Shown here: one piece after another, positions 16,094 through 24,359 of the stretch
How the letters are laid out: each line of letters opens with the position of its first letter
Position numbering within the stretch: position 1 is the first letter of the stretch
From: Thermobifida alba
GTDB taxonomy: Bacteria > Actinomycetota > Actinomycetes > Streptosporangiales > Streptosporangiaceae
Length of the DNA: 64,000 nucleotides
Direction: 5' to 3'
Assembly (NCBI RefSeq): GCF_023208015.1
Contig: NZ_CP051627.1
Coordinates: 1,178,001 to 1,242,000, forward strand
Notes under the pieces: model-generated
The model's database searches: none
The model's input: only the letters and a program-made list of their open reading frames with translations
What the model was told of the DNA's origin: nothing
Program-made: the position numbers and the translations under genes

Positions 16094-17779
16094 GTGAGCG
16101 ACTCATCCCACGACCGCCGGGTCGTCGTGGTCGGGGCGGGACTGTCCGGTCTGGCGACAGCCCTGGGGGCCGCGCTGCGCGGCTGCCGGGTCACCGTCTT
16201 CGAGGCCGCCGAACTGGTCGGCGGGGCGGCGGCCTACTCCGGCGGACAGGTCTGGGTCGGCGCCAACCACGTCGAGGAACGGGAGGGCGTCGAGGACAGC
16301 CTGGAGTTGACGGAGCGCTACGTGCGCGACATCGCGCGCGCCGCCCCGGAGGTCCTCGACGAGGAGGCCATGCGCCGCTGGTTGACCGTGGCGCCGCAGG
16401 CCATGCGCTACTGGGAGGAGGTCGGCGCCATCCGGTGGACGATCATCCCCGGTCTGGCCGACTACCACGCCGAGGCCGACGGCGCACTGGGCGCCGGACG
16501 CTACCTGACCAACGAGGTGATCGACGGCAGCGTGCTGGGGGAGTGGCGGGACCGGCTGCGGGTCAGCCCGTACTTCCCGGTGGGCACCACCTACGCCGAG
16601 ATGTTCGTCCGGGGACGGCGGGTCAGCGGGTCCGACAGCGAGGAGAACCGCTCCGGCGACGAGGAGACCCAGGGCTTCGGCCTGACCCGCGCCCCCGAGG
16701 AACGGGAGGGGGCGGCGCGGGACGGGGCCGACCCGCTGACCTTCGGCACCGGTGTGGTGGCCAGCTTCCTGGCCCGGGTGCTGCAGGAGCGGTCCGTGGT
16801 GATCCGCACCTCCCATCCGGTGACCGAGCTGCTGACCGACGGGGCGGGCCGGGTGGTCGGGGTACGCGCGCAGGGGCCGGACGGCCCGGTCGAGGCCCGC
16901 GGAGACGTGGTGCTGGCCACCAGCACCTACGACTGGGACCCCGACCTGGTGCGTGAGCTGCTCGACCTGGGGCCGGAGGACTTCGGCAGCATCGCCCCGC
17001 GCAGTCTGCGCGGGCAGGGCATCCGGCTGGCACGCTCCGTCGGCGCGGGCGTCGTGCGGATCCCGCCCACCAGCGTGCCCATGCTGCCCGGCTGGGAGGC
17101 GGGCGACGGCGCCGGCTACGCCTACGGTCCGGAGTTCGCCAAGCCCCACACCCTCATCGTGGACCGGTCGGGGCGGCGCTTCTGCAACGACTCCTACTGG
17201 GTCGACATCGTCGCCCGGGCCCTGGACCCCGAGGACCGGCACCTGCCCTTCTTCCTGGTCTGGGACGAGCAGCACCGCCGCAAGTACGGGCTGGGCACGG
17301 TGCCGCCCGGCGGCGAGTACCCGCCCGGCGTGGTCACCTCCGCGCCCACCCTGCGGGAGCTCGGTGCGGCCCTGGGGGTCGACGGGGAGCAGCTGGAGCA
17401 GACGGTGGAGCGGTTCAACGGGTACGCCGCGCGGGGGGAGGACCCGGACTTCGGCCGGGGCGGCCTCGACTACGTCCTCCGCTTCTACGGCGACCCAAAA
17501 CACCGGCCCAACCCGGTGCTGGGGACCGTGGTGGAGCCGCCCTTCCACGGTATGCGGCTGCGCTTCCTGGGCACCGGCATCGGATCGAGCGGGGTGCACA
17601 CCGACGGGGACGGCCACGTGCTCGACGAGTCGGGACGGCCGATCCCGGGGCTGTACGCCGCTGGTTCGGTCACCGCCCTGACCTCCTCGGGCAGTGGCTA
17701 CAACAGCGGGTTCGCGCTGAGCCGCGGCCTCACCCTCGCCTACCTGATCGCCTGTGAACTGGGCGGGACCGACGGCTGA
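16094..17779 (+). CDS. FAD-dependent dehydrogenase, 3-ketosteroid-delta1-dehydrogenase/fumarate-reductase-like
   Basis: A 561-aa flavoprotein. The dinucleotide fold is VVVVGAGLSGLATALGAALRG near residues 9-29 and EAAELVGGAAAYSGG near 36-50. A C-terminal FAD segment GLYAAGSVTALTSSGSGYNSG precedes GFALSRGL. The order and length match the KstD/fumarate reductase flavoprotein family, which desaturates ketosteroids or related cyclic ketones. A hydrophilic insert at about 175-215 (rich in E, D, R and S) is unusual. GTG at 16094 follows GAGGAGG. Its placement inside the ABC cluster suggests it acts on the imported compound. Confidence 0.8.
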   Translation: MSDSSHDRRVVVVGAGLSGLATALGAALRGCRVTVFEAAELVGGAAAYSGGQVWVGANHVEEREGVEDSLELTERYVRDIARAAPEVLDEEAMRRWLTVAPQAMRYWEEVGAIRWTIIPGLADYHAEADGALGAGRYLTNEVIDGSVLGEWRDRLRVSPYFPVGTTYAEMFVRGRRVSGSDSEENRSGDEETQGFGLTRAPEEREGAARDGADPLTFGTGVVASFLARVLQERSVVIRTSHPVTELLTDGAGRVVGVRAQGPDGPVEARGDVVLATSTYDWDPDLVRELLDLGPEDFGSIAPRSLRGQGIRLARSVGAGVVRIPPTSVPMLPGWEAGDGAGYAYGPEFAKPHTLIVDRSGRRFCNDSYWVDIVARALDPEDRHLPFFLVWDEQHRRKYGLGTVPPGGEYPPGVVTSAPTLRELGAALGVDGEQLEQTVERFNGYAARGEDPDFGRGGLDYVLRFYGDPKHRPNPVLGTVVEPPFHGMRLRFLGTGIGSSGVHTDGDGHVLDESGRPIPGLYAAGSVTALTSSGSGYNSGFALSRGLTLAYLIACELGGTDG

Positions 17780-17802
17780 GCGGCGCGGGCCGGCTCCGGT
17801 GC

Positions 17803-17829
17803 CGGGCGGTGTCCGTACGGAGCCGCCCG
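17803..17829 (+). terminator. Hairpin after the flavoprotein gene
   Basis: Seven-bp arms 17803-17809 and 17823-17829 enclose a self-complementary decamer (17812-17821), giving an almost continuous stem. It lies 24 nt after the stop and before a new motif-A promoter region. Confidence 0.55.
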
Positions 17830-17884
17830 ACACGCCCGTCTCCGGTGGCTCGTCCGTTCACTCCCGACCAGTATTGATATTTCT

Positions 17885-17899
17885 CGTTGAACGTGAGAT
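17885..17899. promoter_or_regulatory. Motif-A operator upstream of ABC ATPase
   Basis: CGTTGAACGTGAGAT at 17885-17899 keeps the AACGTG core and flanking A/T symmetry. It lies about 95 bp before the ATPase start and marks a separate promoter for ATPase, permease and dehydrogenase. Confidence 0.55.
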
Positions 17900-17992
17900 T
17901 TTTCTCCTGTGATCCTGGTCGCTCGACGAGTCACTGGGACGCGGTCCGTCACGCGGAATCCCTCGGTCCCGCAGATTCCGAAGGAGACACCA

Positions 17993-18895
17993 TTGACATC
18001 CAGGACTGAGAGCGGGGCGGTCGCGCAGACCGACCCCGCCCCCACCGCCAGGACAGCCCCGCTGATCTCGTTCCGCGACGTCCGGCAGGTGTTCCGCCTC
18101 TCCGGCAGAGGCGGCGACGGCTCCGCCGCCGCCAACCGGGAACTGGTGGCCCTGCAGGACGTCAACGTCGACATCCAGGCAGGCCAGTTCGTCGCGCTGG
18201 TCGGCGCCAGCGGCTGCGGCAAGACGACGATGCTCAACATGCTCGCCGGACTGGTGGAACCCACCCACGGCGAGGTCCGCCTCGACGGCAGGCCCCCGCA
18301 GCTGCCCAACATGGACATCGGCTACATGTTCGCCCGCGACGCCCTGCTGCCGTGGCGCACCGCCCGCAAGAACGTGGAACTGCCCCTGGAGACCCGCGGC
18401 TGGGGACGCAGGGAGCGCCGCGAACGAGCCGAGGAGATGCTGGAACTGGTCGGCCTCAAAGGCCGCGAGTCCCAGTACCGGCTGCAACTGTCCCAGGGCA
18501 TGCGCCAGCGGGTGGCACTGGCCCGCACCCTGGCTCCCGACCCGTCACTGCTGCTGATGGACGAGCCCTTCGCCGCACTGGACGCCCGCACCAAGCTCAC
18601 CCTGCAAGCGGAGTTCCTGCGGATCTGGGAGCACAACCAGACCGGAGACCGGCGCAAGACCGTCATCTTCGTCACCCACGACCTCCAGGAGGCGGTCCTC
18701 CTCGCCGACCGGGTGATCGTCATGCTGCCCCACCCCGGCCGCGTCGCCGAGGACCGTGTCATCGACCTGCCGCGGCCGCGCGCCGAACTCCTCGGCGAAC
18801 TGCAGTTCACCAAGGAGTTCCAGGACACCACCCACGGTCTGTTCGAACGGCTTGAGGGCGCCATCGGCGACCGGGGACCGGACGCCGCCAACTGA
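17993..18895 (+). CDS. ABC transporter ATPase, SsuB/TauB-like
   Basis: A 300-aa nucleotide-binding subunit. Walker A is GASGCGKTTMLNML (about 71-84), the signature-region variant is LQLSQGMRQRVALART, Walker B is LLLMDEPFAALD, and the H-loop is VTHDLQEAVLLADRV. The start is taken as TTG at 17993 because AAGGAG stands a few bases before it; an upstream GTG at 17909 would add 28 poorly conserved residues. It works with the permease that begins 18 nt after its stop and with the two lipoproteins upstream. Confidence 0.9.
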   Translation: MTSRTESGAVAQTDPAPTARTAPLISFRDVRQVFRLSGRGGDGSAAANRELVALQDVNVDIQAGQFVALVGASGCGKTTMLNMLAGLVEPTHGEVRLDGRPPQLPNMDIGYMFARDALLPWRTARKNVELPLETRGWGRRERRERAEEMLELVGLKGRESQYRLQLSQGMRQRVALARTLAPDPSLLLMDEPFAALDARTKLTLQAEFLRIWEHNQTGDRRKTVIFVTHDLQEAVLLADRVIVMLPHPGRVAEDRVIDLPRPRAELLGELQFTKEFQDTTHGLFERLEGAIGDRGPDAAN

Positions 18896-18912
18896 GGGGA
18901 AACAGACGCACC

Positions 18913-19761
18913 ATGACCACCGTCACCGAGACCACCCGGCCGACACCGCCACCCGCGACCGAGAGCACGCCGGCGAAGAAGTCGGCCAGACGCCCCAGGT
19001 TCTGGCAGACCCGGCCGTTCGCCATCACCGCCCGGACACTCATCTGCATCGCCTTCCTCATCCTGTGGGAGACCGCCTCCCGCAGGGAGTGGGTGGACCC
19101 GACCCTGTTCGGCATGCCCAGCGGAGTGTGGACGGCGATGGTGGAGTACCTGCCGTCGGAACGCAGCCTCGCCTCCCTGGAGGCCACCGGCGCCGCCGTC
19201 GGGCTCTCCTTCGTCATCGGCGCGGCCTCCGGCACCCTCGCCGGACTCATCCTCGGCCTCAGCCCCGTCGTGAACTCGATCTTCGGCCCTTTCCTGGCCC
19301 CGATCAACAGCGTGCCCCGCATCGCGCTGGCCCCCCTGTTCATCGCCTGGTTCGGCCTGACCATGACCTCCAAGGTCGTCCTCGCCGTCAGCATCGTCTT
19401 CTTCATCCTCGCCGAGAACGCCCGTTCGGCCGTGTGGTCGGTCGACGCCGACCTGATGACCATGGCACGCGTGGTCGGCCTGAAACGCGCCGCCCTGCTG
19501 TGGAAGGTCGTGCTGCCCTCGGCGGTGCCCACGATGTTCGCCGGCCTGCGCCTGACCTTCACCTACGCCCTGCTCGGCGTGGTGGCCTCGGAGATGGTGG
19601 CCGCCACCGGCGGCCTGGGCCAGGACATCGTCCTGTACTCCTCCTCGTACCAGATCAACACCGTCTTCGCGATCCTGGTGGAACTGATGGTCATCGCCAT
19701 CGTCGTGAACTGGATCTTCAACCTCCTCGAACGGCGGCTGCTGGTGTGGCAGGAGACCTGA
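18913..19761 (+). CDS. ABC transporter permease, SsuC/TauC-like
   Basis: A 282-aa inner-membrane subunit. A charged proline-rich N-terminus (about 1-35) is followed by about six hydrophobic segments. The BPD-type EAA loop appears as ARVVGLKRAALLWKVVLPSAVP (about residues 190-211), which contacts the ATPase. Length and topology match the NitT/TauT importer family. Followed by the FMN dehydrogenase gene 52 nt downstream. Confidence 0.9.
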   Translation: MTTVTETTRPTPPPATESTPAKKSARRPRFWQTRPFAITARTLICIAFLILWETASRREWVDPTLFGMPSGVWTAMVEYLPSERSLASLEATGAAVGLSFVIGAASGTLAGLILGLSPVVNSIFGPFLAPINSVPRIALAPLFIAWFGLTMTSKVVLAVSIVFFILAENARSAVWSVDADLMTMARVVGLKRAALLWKVVLPSAVPTMFAGLRLTFTYALLGVVASEMVAATGGLGQDIVLYSSSYQINTVFAILVELMVIAIVVNWIFNLLERRLLVWQET

Positions 19762-19813
19762 TGGCCGCCCCCCGCCGCTCCGCGCGGCCGACGGACCGGT
19801 GCGGAGGGACGCC

Positions 19814-20989
19814 GTGACCGGCGGTTTCCGCTTCCGGCTCACCGGCCGCACCCCGCCCTTGGACGTCGAGGGGTGGCGCCGGCGCGCCGGCCGCCGCGTC
19901 CCCCCGATGGTCTGGGCCTACATCGAGAACGGCGCCGACACCGAGCGGACCCTGGGGGAGAACCGGAGCGCCTACCGCGACTGGTACCTCAACCAACGGG
20001 TCCTCACCCGGACCACGGACGTGGACCTCACCACCACGGTCGCCGGAACCCGTCTCGACCTGCCCGTCGCGGTGGCCCCCGTCGGACTGGCCGGGGCCGC
20101 CCACTGGCACGGCGACCTCGGCCTGGCACGGGCAGCCGAGCGCAGCGGCACCCGGATGGTGCTCAGCAGCGCCTCCACCTACAGCATCGAGGAGGTGGCC
20201 CGCGGCACCGACGAGCGGCACTGGTTCCAGCTGTACCCGTGGGGCGACCGGGCCCTGACGGCCTCCCTGATGGACCGCGCCCGCGACAGCGGCTTCACCG
20301 CGCTGTTCGTGACCGTGGACGTGCCCGTCTACGGCAACCGGCTGCGGGAACGGCGCACCGGGATGGGGCTGCCGCCCACGCTCACCCCCCGCCGCGTCCT
20401 GCAGGCGGCCCTGCGCCCCCGGTGGGCCTACGCCTATCTGCGGCACCGCCGCACCACCCTGCGCAACCTGGTGCCCGACGGCACCCGCGGCACAGCCGTG
20501 GAGTCGGTGACGGTCCAGTCGGAGAACCTCACCGCCGACATCGGCTGGAACGATCTGGAGTGGATCCGCTCCCGCTGGGACGGACCGCTGTTCGTGAAGG
20601 GCGTCCTCCACCCCGACGACGCCGAGCGCGTGGTGGACCTGGGAGCGGACGGGGTGGTCGTCTCCAACCACGGAGGGCGGCAACTCGACGCCGTCCAGCC
20701 CACCGTCCGTGCGCTGCCCGCCGTGGCGCAGCGGGTGGGGCACCGCGCCGAGGTCCTGGTGGACGGCGGCATCCGGTCGGGGGCGGACGTCGCCGTCGCC
20801 CTGGCCCTGGGCGCCCGCGCCTGCCTCGTCGGCCGCCCGGCGGTCTACGGACTCGCGGGCGGGGGCGCCGACGGCGTGGCCGAGGTGCTGCGCATCCTCC
20901 GGGAGGAACTGGTCCGAAACCTGACCATGATGGGGGTCGCCGCCTCCGCGGACCTGGCCCCCCACCACCTGACGCCCGCGCCGCGCTGA
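19814..20989 (+). CDS. FMN-dependent alpha-hydroxyacid dehydrogenase/oxidase (lactate/mandelate type)
   Basis: A 391-aa TIM-barrel flavoprotein. Key motifs are PVAVAPVGLAG, the FMN-contact VLSSASTYSIEEV, the lysine strand PLFVKGVL, the active-site signature VVSNHGGRQLD (about 280-290) and VDGGIRSGADVAVALALGA. These are the full set expected for L-lactate, glycolate or mandelate dehydrogenases. GTG at 19814 is chosen because GGAGGG precedes it by six bases. It is last in the ABC transcription unit and may oxidise a 2-hydroxy acid released from the substrate. Confidence 0.9.
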   Translation: MTGGFRFRLTGRTPPLDVEGWRRRAGRRVPPMVWAYIENGADTERTLGENRSAYRDWYLNQRVLTRTTDVDLTTTVAGTRLDLPVAVAPVGLAGAAHWHGDLGLARAAERSGTRMVLSSASTYSIEEVARGTDERHWFQLYPWGDRALTASLMDRARDSGFTALFVTVDVPVYGNRLRERRTGMGLPPTLTPRRVLQAALRPRWAYAYLRHRRTTLRNLVPDGTRGTAVESVTVQSENLTADIGWNDLEWIRSRWDGPLFVKGVLHPDDAERVVDLGADGVVVSNHGGRQLDAVQPTVRALPAVAQRVGHRAEVLVDGGIRSGADVAVALALGARACLVGRPAVYGLAGGGADGVAEVLRILREELVRNLTMMGVAASADLAPHHLTPAPR

Positions 20990-21173
20990 CCGCTGCCGCA
21001 ACGGCGGCCTCCCGGCGGCGAACCGGTCCCGCCGTCCCGCCCCGCGGCCCGCCGCCGGGCAGGCCACCCAGCCGGCAGGCGGGGCCCCTCGGCGGCTCCT
21101 CCCGCAGCGCCGCTCCGTCCGGACGCCGGCGGCACCGGTCACGTCCCCGGCGGAGACCTCCGGGACCCACCGA

Positions 21174-21208
21174 GGGGACGGCGCCCTGCCCGGCACGGCG
21201 CCGTCCCC
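21174..21208. terminator. Hairpin terminator between convergent genes
   Basis: Perfect 12-bp arms at 21174-21185 and 21197-21208 with an 11-nt loop, followed by TTT. It lies 12 bp from the stop of the leftward carrier gene and serves both directions. Confidence 0.7.
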
Positions 21209-21220
21209 TTTCGGGGACGC

Positions 21221-21469
21221 CTACTCCTCCACGATGCGCGCGATGGTCTCCCCTTGCGACAGCATCCGCTCGTCCGGCACCGCGAACTCGGCGAGCGTGC
21301 CCGAAGAGACCGACTTGACCTCGGTGAACTGCTTGGCCGTCTCGATCACCCCGATGGTCTGCCCGGCCTCGACGCGCTGCCCCTCCTCGACGAAGGGCGG
21401 CTGGTCGGGACGGGGACGCCGGTAGAAGTGCCCGGAGACGGGGGACGCGATCACACGTGTGCTGGCCAT
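21221..21469 (-). CDS. Biotinyl/lipoyl-like carrier domain protein (atypical attachment site)
   Basis: An 82-aa single-domain protein with the barrel-sandwich pattern of biotin carboxyl carrier proteins: SPVSGHFYRRP at the start, EEGQRVEAGQTIGVIET in the middle, and SGTLAEFAVPDERMLSQGE after it. At the attachment hairpin the usual MKM is replaced by AKQ (ETAKQFTEV). The lysine is kept but both flanking methionines are lost, so modification by biotin ligase is uncertain. It could carry biotin, lipoate or neither. It is a lone leftward gene, convergent with the FMN dehydrogenase. Confidence 0.75.
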   Translation of the reverse strand: MASTRVIASPVSGHFYRRPRPDQPPFVEEGQRVEAGQTIGVIETAKQFTEVKSVSSGTLAEFAVPDERMLSQGETIARIVEE

Positions 21470-21700
21470 GCCTGCTCCTCGAAGGGTCGGTGGTCGGACG
21501 CCGACCCGCTACCCCGGCCGTCCCGTCCGCGACACCACGGGCCGTAAAGCCCCGCCCAACCGCTCGCCGGGCCGCACCGCGCACCGGCGTCCGCGGCGGA
21601 GTCCGCTTCCGCTGTCGGGGCCGCCGGTGTCACGGAACCTCCCGGTGCGCCGGCACGGTGTACCTTTGCCCCAGGTGTGGCCCCAGGGGAAGGTTGCGTG

Positions 21701-23269
21701 GTGGCGGAGCGGACGGTCATCGACGACCGGTACGAACTGGAACCGGTGCCGATCGGCGAGGGCGGCATGGGGGAGGTCTACCGCGCCTACGACCGCAGAT
21801 TGGACCGCAGGGTCGCCGTCAAGATCATCCGGTTCCCGTTCGGTCAGCACGACGAGACGCTGGTCAAACGCTTCCTGCACGAGTCGCGCGTCATGGCCCG
21901 CCTGGAGCACCCGGGGACGCCCGCCATCCACGACGTCGGCGTCTTCGACGATCCGCGTGTCGGCTCCCGCCCGTTCATGGTGATGCAGTTCGTCGAGGGC
22001 ATCGCGCTGGACTACATCGTCGACGAGCACGAGGACATCCCCCTCGCCTGGGTGGCCTCCGCCGCCGCGCAGGTCGCCGCGGTCCTGGCCGCCGCGCACG
22101 GACGCGGCATCCTGCACCGCGACCTCAAACCGTCCAACCTCATGCTCTGCCGGGACGGCACGGTCAAGGTCCTGGACTTCGGGTTGGCCATGTTCCACGA
22201 CCCGGAGCTGTCCCGGCTCACCCGCACCGGAACGCTTCTGGGCACCCCCTCCTACATGTCCCCGGAGCAGGTCCGCGGCGCGTCGGTGGGGCCGCAGAGC
22301 GACCTGTACACGCTCGGACTGGTCATGCACGAACTGCTCACCGGGCAGCGGCTGTTCGACGGGCGCACCGAGTACGAGGTCTTCGACCGGCAGGTCAACG
22401 AGCCCGCCCCGGCGGTGCGCGAGGTGCGGCCGGACGTGCCCGAGGAGGTGGACCGGCTGGTCCTGCGGCTGCTGCAGAAGCGGGCCGAGGACCGTCCCGC
22501 CGAGGCCGCCGAGGTCTGCCGCGCCCTGCTGCCGTTCGCGCGGGGCGCCGACTTCCTGCCGGGCACGGTCGTTCCGGAACCCGACCCGGTGCGGATGTAC
22601 GCGGCGGTGGTGGGCCGCATGGCCGACGCGGTGGAGACGGGCGCCGCCGCGCGGACCGACGGGACGGCCGTGCGGGGCAGCGGCGGCACGGGGGAGCAGA
22701 ACCGGACCTCGCACCTGCGCGACAGGACCGCTCAGGCCCGTGAGGAGGCTGCCGCGCTGGTGCGGCAGGCGCGCCACCGCCAGGCGGCGGACCTGCTGGA
22801 GAGCGTGCTCGGGCAGGCCGAGGAAGTGCTGGGCTCCCGGCACCCGGACGTGCTCGCACTCCGCACCGAACTGGCCGAGGCCCTGTTCGCGGACAGCGAC
22901 TACCGGCGGGCGGCCCCCGTGTTCCGGGCACTCCACCAGGACCTGGCCCTCGTCCACGGCCACTCCGACGACCGGGTGCTGCACTGCCGTCGGCGGGAGG
23001 CGACCTGTCAGGCGCTCATGGGGCAGACCGCGGAGGCGCTGCGGCTGCTGCGGCGGCTGCTCGCCGACCAGTGGGCCCTCCACGGCCCCGACGACCAGCG
23101 CACCCTGGAGCTGCGGCGCCAGGTCGGGCTGCTGGAGTTGGGCGCGGGCGACACCGAGGGCGCCCGCCGCACCCTGTCGGAGCTGCTGGAGGACCTGGAA
23201 CGGCGCCACGGCCCCGAGCACCCGGACACGGTGAGGGTCCGCGAGAGCCTCCAGCGGCTCCGGGTGTGA
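21701..23269 (+). CDS. Ser/Thr protein kinase (PknB-type) with TPR-like C-terminus
   Basis: About 522 aa. The kinase domain (about 5-285) has the glycine loop [11 protein letters not shown], lysine in VAVKII, catalytic HRDLKPSN, the DFG motif in LDFGLAMF and the activation segment [10 protein letters not shown], all intact. A variable linker precedes about 160 helical residues with TPR-like spacing ([52 protein letters not shown]). No membrane segment is visible, so it is probably cytosolic. GTG at 21701 has AGGGGAAGG at a suitable distance; GTG at 21698 and 21677 are alternatives. Targets are unknown. Confidence 0.9.
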   Translation: MAERTVIDDRYELEPVPIGEGGMGEVYRAYDRRLDRRVAVKIIRFPFGQHDETLVKRFLHESRVMARLEHPGTPAIHDVGVFDDPRVGSRPFMVMQFVEGIALDYIVDEHEDIPLAWVASAAAQVAAVLAAAHGRGILHRDLKPSNLMLCRDGTVKVLDFGLAMFHDPELSRLTRTGTLLGTPSYMSPEQVRGASVGPQSDLYTLGLVMHELLTGQRLFDGRTEYEVFDRQVNEPAPAVREVRPDVPEEVDRLVLRLLQKRAEDRPAEAAEVCRALLPFARGADFLPGTVVPEPDPVRMYAAVVGRMADAVETGAAARTDGTAVRGSGGTGEQNRTSHLRDRTAQAREEAAALVRQARHRQAADLLESVLGQAEEVLGSRHPDVLALRTELAEALFADSDYRRAAPVFRALHQDLALVHGHSDDRVLHCRRREATCQALMGQTAEALRLLRRLLADQWALHGPDDQRTLELRRQVGLLELGAGDTEGARRTLSELLEDLERRHGPEHPDTVRVRESLQRLRV

Positions 23270-23542
23270 CGGCGGGCCTGGGCGAGCACACCGGTGGCAG
23301 GCGGTGCCGTCTCGGGCGCCGTACCCGTGCGGGGCGGCACGTGGCGCTGCGCGCTGCCGGGCGTCTTCGGGGGTGTCCCGGCGGCAGGGCCGCTTTGGCG
23401 TCGACGGCCGCGCCGTGTTCCGACCCGGTCGTGCCGCGACCGGGGCCGGGGCGGGAGGAGCGGGAACGGCCTCACGGCACGGTTTGCGTGGTCGCCGGCC
23501 GCCTGCCCCGTGTCTCGTTCTTCCGAGCGGTCGGGGAGCGGT

Positions 23543-23848
23543 TCAGGTGACGTCGACGGTGATGCGCCGCTCCTCGGCGGGCGCCGCCTCCCAGCCGCGC
23601 GCCAACTGCAGGTCGATGTGCCATGTCCCGGGCTGTTCGGCGTGGACCCGGATCACGTGCTCCCCGGGAGCGCCGCGGGTGAGGCCCCCCACGGGCGATC
23701 CCCGGTCCTCCTCCAGCAGCAGTCCGCTGCCCAGACTCGCCACCGACCAGACGTACCCGGTGGCGGCGTTCTCCGGTAGCCGGACGACCACGGTGTCTCC
23801 CACGTGGGAGGTCACCCGTCCGCCGTTCGTGACATGAACCTCGGCCAT
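23543..23848 (-). CDS. Chagasin-like (I42) cysteine-protease inhibitor
   Basis: A 101-aa beta-sandwich-type protein. The order GDTVVVRLPENAATGYVW (about 17-34), then a glycine-rich loop near GSPVGG, then GTWHIDLQLARGWE matches the three inhibitory loops of chagasin family I42 (NxTTGY, GxGG and RPWE), with degenerate residues in each. The family blocks papain-like C1 proteases. No signal peptide is seen, which implies an intracellular target. It is encoded alone, about 3.5 kb from the caspase-like module, but inhibition of a caspase fold is not an established property of the family. Confidence 0.7.
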   Translation of the reverse strand: MAEVHVTNGGRVTSHVGDTVVVRLPENAATGYVWSVASLGSGLLLEEDRGSPVGGLTRGAPGEHVIRVHAEQPGTWHIDLQLARGWEAAPAEERRITVDVT

Positions 23849-24082
23849 GACCGCACTCTACGGACCCCTTTCCCACGAGAACGTCCACGTGGCCTTCCCG
23901 GCCGGTCCGGTTTCGGCAAGGAAACGGCGGTGTTCCCGGCATCGGCACCGGCGGGGCCGCCGAGCGGGCACGTGGGGCAGGACCAGCGGCGCTGCACGAT
24001 CTGCGGTGCCGTGTTGTGTGGCGGTGTTTCCGTTTAGTGGAGGAACGCGGGATTTGTGAATGGTCAAGAAAGGGGAAAGTGG

Positions 24083-24167
24083 CTCCGGAAAACCTGCCTG
24101 TTCCCTAGGTTGGGCCGTGGGGCCGCAGAAAGGGCGACCCCACGGGAAGAACCTGGTTTTTCCGGAG
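24083..24167. repeat. Nested imperfect inverted repeat, possible structured RNA element
   Basis: An outer stem pairs 24083-24094 with 24155-24167 (one extra T). Inner stems pair 24108-24111 with 24150-24153 and 24115-24122 with 24138-24145. All are collinear, so the whole 85 bp folds as one interrupted hairpin. It is AT-rich at the outer ends, unlike the terminators nearby, and lies some 235 bp upstream of the chagasin-like start on the minus strand. Function unknown. Confidence 0.45.
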
Positions 24168-24319
24168 AAACGGATGGACACGAGCAGACGCGGTGCGGTC
24201 GCGCCCCGCCGCGGCGACTGGAGGTGATCCGGTCGGACGAGACGCGGCTGGACCGGTTCCTCCCCGGCCCAGCCGGAATCCGACGGCACCGGAGGAAAGA
24301 CCGCTCCGGGTGACGTCGG

Positions 24320-24350
24320 GGGTGCGGGCCGGACCTCGCGGCCCGCACCC
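24320..24350 (-). terminator. Hairpin terminator of the permease gene
   Basis: Perfect 11-bp arms 24320-24330 and 24340-24350 with a 9-nt loop, 10 bp beyond the stop codon of the leftward NCS2 permease. Confidence 0.7.
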
Positions 24351-24359
24351 GAAACGCGG

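Larger units (their letters stand above)
23849..24359. other. 511-bp intergenic region without a convincing gene
   Basis: Reading frames here lack actinomycete codon bias and known motifs. It holds a nested inverted repeat (24083-24167) and the terminator of the permease gene (24320-24350). The leftward promoter of the chagasin-like gene should lie at the left end. Confidence 0.5.

Noticed and set aside
23071-23550. Open frame running from inside the kinase gene into the following intergenic region
   Set aside because: No ribosome-binding site and no codon bias; it is out of frame with the kinase and ends in low-complexity sequence.
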